This document shows, in pieces, positions 4,332-5,337 of a stretch of 5,337 nucleotides of DNA (positions are counted from its first letter, which is position 1; every line of letters starts with the position of its first letter). A program made the translations under genes and the position numbers. Where the stretch lies: assembly GCA_947476765.1 (NCBI GenBank), contig CANJRK010000068.1, forward strand, positions 1-5,337, in the 5' to 3' direction. This stretch comes from Actinomycetota bacterium (GTDB lineage: Bacteria; Actinomycetota; Actinomycetes; S36-B12; UBA5976). The notes below the pieces were generated by a model. That model searched no databases, was not told the origin of the DNA, and saw nothing but the letters and a program-made list of their open reading frames with translations.

Positions 4332-5337
4332 TGTCAATCCAGTTGACGCAAGACCAAAAAGATTTTCAAGAAGCAATTCGCGCATTTGTAGATAAAGAAA
4401 TCATTCCGGTTGCTCGCGACATGGAACATGCGGGTGAATACCCAACAGCGATTGTTGAACACATGAAGGAAATGGGACTTTTTGGAATGACAATTCCCGA
4501 AGAGTTCGGCGGCCTGGGTGTTGACATGACGACGTTCTCAATTGTTTTCGAAGAACTGTCGCGCGGTTGGATGGGTGTGGCCGGGGTTCTTGGGTCACAT
4601 TCCATGGCTTGTTTCATAATTGCCAAGCACGGCACCCCGGAACAAAAAGCAAAGTACTTACCAGAGTTGGCCACCGGAGCGCGCCGAAGTGGACTGGGCC
4701 TTACAGAGCCAGGCGCAGGCACCGACTTGCAAGGCATCGCAACCACAGCAACGCTCGATGGTGACCATTACATCGTGCGAGGCTCCAAGACCTGGATTAC
4801 TAACGCACGTCACGCAGATCCATTGCCAGTGCTGGTAAAGACCGATCCAAAAGCAGAGCCTCGACATAAGGGCATGTCGGTGCTTCTGATCGATGCCGGC
4901 ACACCTGGCTTCACAATTGGCAAAGACATTCCAAAGATGGGTTACAAAGGACCTGAATCTTGCGAAGTAATTCTGGATGAAGTTCGCGTGCCGGTTGAAA
5001 ACCTGCTTGGTGGAGTTGAAGGTCGTGGCATGCAGCAAGTGCTTTCGGCTCTTGAGACAGGGCGATTAAACATTGCTGCCCGTTCCGTTGGAATTGCAGC
5101 TCGAGCATATGAAGAAGCAGTTAAGTACGCCAAGTCGCGCATGGCTTTTGGTAAGAGTATTTCCGAGTTCCAAGCTATTCAGCTAAAGATTGCAGACATG
5201 GCAACTGATCTCCAAGCCGCTCGCCTACTTACCTATTGGGCAGCCTCAGAAGCCGATCAAGGAAAGCGCGTAGATTTGCAGACTGCGCAAGCCAAGGTTT
5301 TTGCTTCCGAAGTTGCAATTCAAAACTCACTTCGCGC
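4331..5337 (+). CDS. Acyl-CoA dehydrogenase, N-terminal 335 residues (3' end outside window)
   Basis: This is an open frame from ATG 4331 to the right edge without a stop. The family oxidises acyl-CoA thioesters to trans-2-enoyl-CoA with FAD and hands electrons to electron-transfer flavoprotein. Visible features are an N-terminal helical domain with GLFGMTIPEEFGGLG (49-63), the flavin and substrate signature LGLTEPGAGTDL (about 121-132), KTWITNA (about 153-159), the middle beta domain ending KMGYKGPESCEVILDEVRVP, and the C-terminal helices with ETGRLNIAARSVGIAARAYE and the RMAFGKSISEFQAIQ motif. The residue before the helix Arg is Gly, unlike isovaleryl-CoA dehydrogenase, so the catalytic Glu is expected in the unseen C-terminus near residue 365. 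The start overlaps the hydrolase stop by one base (TAATG), and GAGG (4320-4323) is the ribosome site. The chain length it acts on cannot be read from the fragment; short or branched acyl-CoA would suit the neighbourhood. Confidence 0.93.
   Translation, partial: MSIQLTQDQKDFQEAIRAFVDKEIIPVARDMEHAGEYPTAIVEHMKEMGLFGMTIPEEFGGLGVDMTTFSIVFEELSRGWMGVAGVLGSHSMACFIIAKHGTPEQKAKYLPELATGARRSGLGLTEPGAGTDLQGIATTATLDGDHYIVRGSKTWITNARHADPLPVLVKTDPKAEPRHKGMSVLLIDAGTPGFTIGKDIPKMGYKGPESCEVILDEVRVPVENLLGGVEGRGMQQVLSALETGRLNIAARSVGIAARAYEEAVKYAKSRMAFGKSISEFQAIQLKIADMATDLQAARLLTYWAASEADQGKRVDLQTAQAKVFASEVAIQNSLR

Noticed and set aside
4366..4746. 126-codon open frame on the - strand opposite the start of the acyl-CoA dehydrogenase
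   Set aside because: It is a shadow of the conserved + strand gene; the Pro/Ser/Arg-rich composition is typical of antisense reading.
4658..5038. 126-codon open frame on the - strand, opposite the acyl-CoA dehydrogenase
   Set aside because: The + strand encodes a clear conserved enzyme over the whole stretch; the antisense product is Cys/His/Trp-rich, has no recognisable domain and no good ribosome site.
1..5337. CRISPR array, tRNA/rRNA gene, insertion sequence or prophage signals
   Set aside because: No regularly spaced repeats, cloverleaf, transposase or terminal inverted repeats were seen; the genes are continuous and share similar base use.

Overview
The window looks like chromosomal DNA from a bacterium of moderate GC content. 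All genes are tightly packed, with overlapping or near-adjacent ends and clear Shine-Dalgarno sites. The protein flavour (WrbA-type flavodoxin, FCD-type GntR regulator, HNTRN-type HMG-CoA-lyase-like enzyme) would fit an actinobacterium of the streamlined freshwater kind. That taxonomic guess is weak and is not proven by anything in the window. No mobile elements, RNA genes or CRISPR arrays were seen.

Layout: (1) Bases 1-2163 are a left block on the + strand: the 3' end of an HMG-CoA-lyase-family gene, a WrbA-like flavoprotein overlapping it by 4 bases, an NADPH-dependent FMN-reductase-family protein, and a GntR/FCD transcription factor. The gaps are 0-22 bases, so this is very probably one operon. 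(2) Bases 2183-2220 hold a perfect 17-bp hairpin that ends this operon and probably also the gene converging on it. (3) Bases 2231-3298 on the - strand encode a very clear RutA (flavin-dependent pyrimidine monooxygenase), starting at GTG. (4) Bases 3299-3521 are a gene-free divergent control region rich in inverted repeats. (5) From 3522 the + strand carries an alpha/beta-hydrolase-fold gene and, overlapping it by one base, an acyl-CoA dehydrogenase that runs off the right edge.

How the genes may work together (inference): RutA needs reduced FMN, and two NAD(P)H-linked flavoproteins lie nearby that could supply it. RutA opens a pyrimidine or similar amide ring. The divergently transcribed hydrolase is RutD-like in size and fold, but its nucleophile position is glycine. 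The classic partners RutB, RutC, RutE and RutF are not in the window. CoA-ester enzymes (acyl-CoA dehydrogenase and a carbon-carbon lyase of the HMG-CoA type) are there instead. The locus may therefore be a variant ring-cleavage pathway that feeds its product into branched acyl-CoA breakdown, with the GntR protein as local regulator. A palindrome TGTATACA at a possible -10 of the hydrolase operon is a candidate operator. Whether the two halves of the window form one pathway cannot be settled from the sequence alone.
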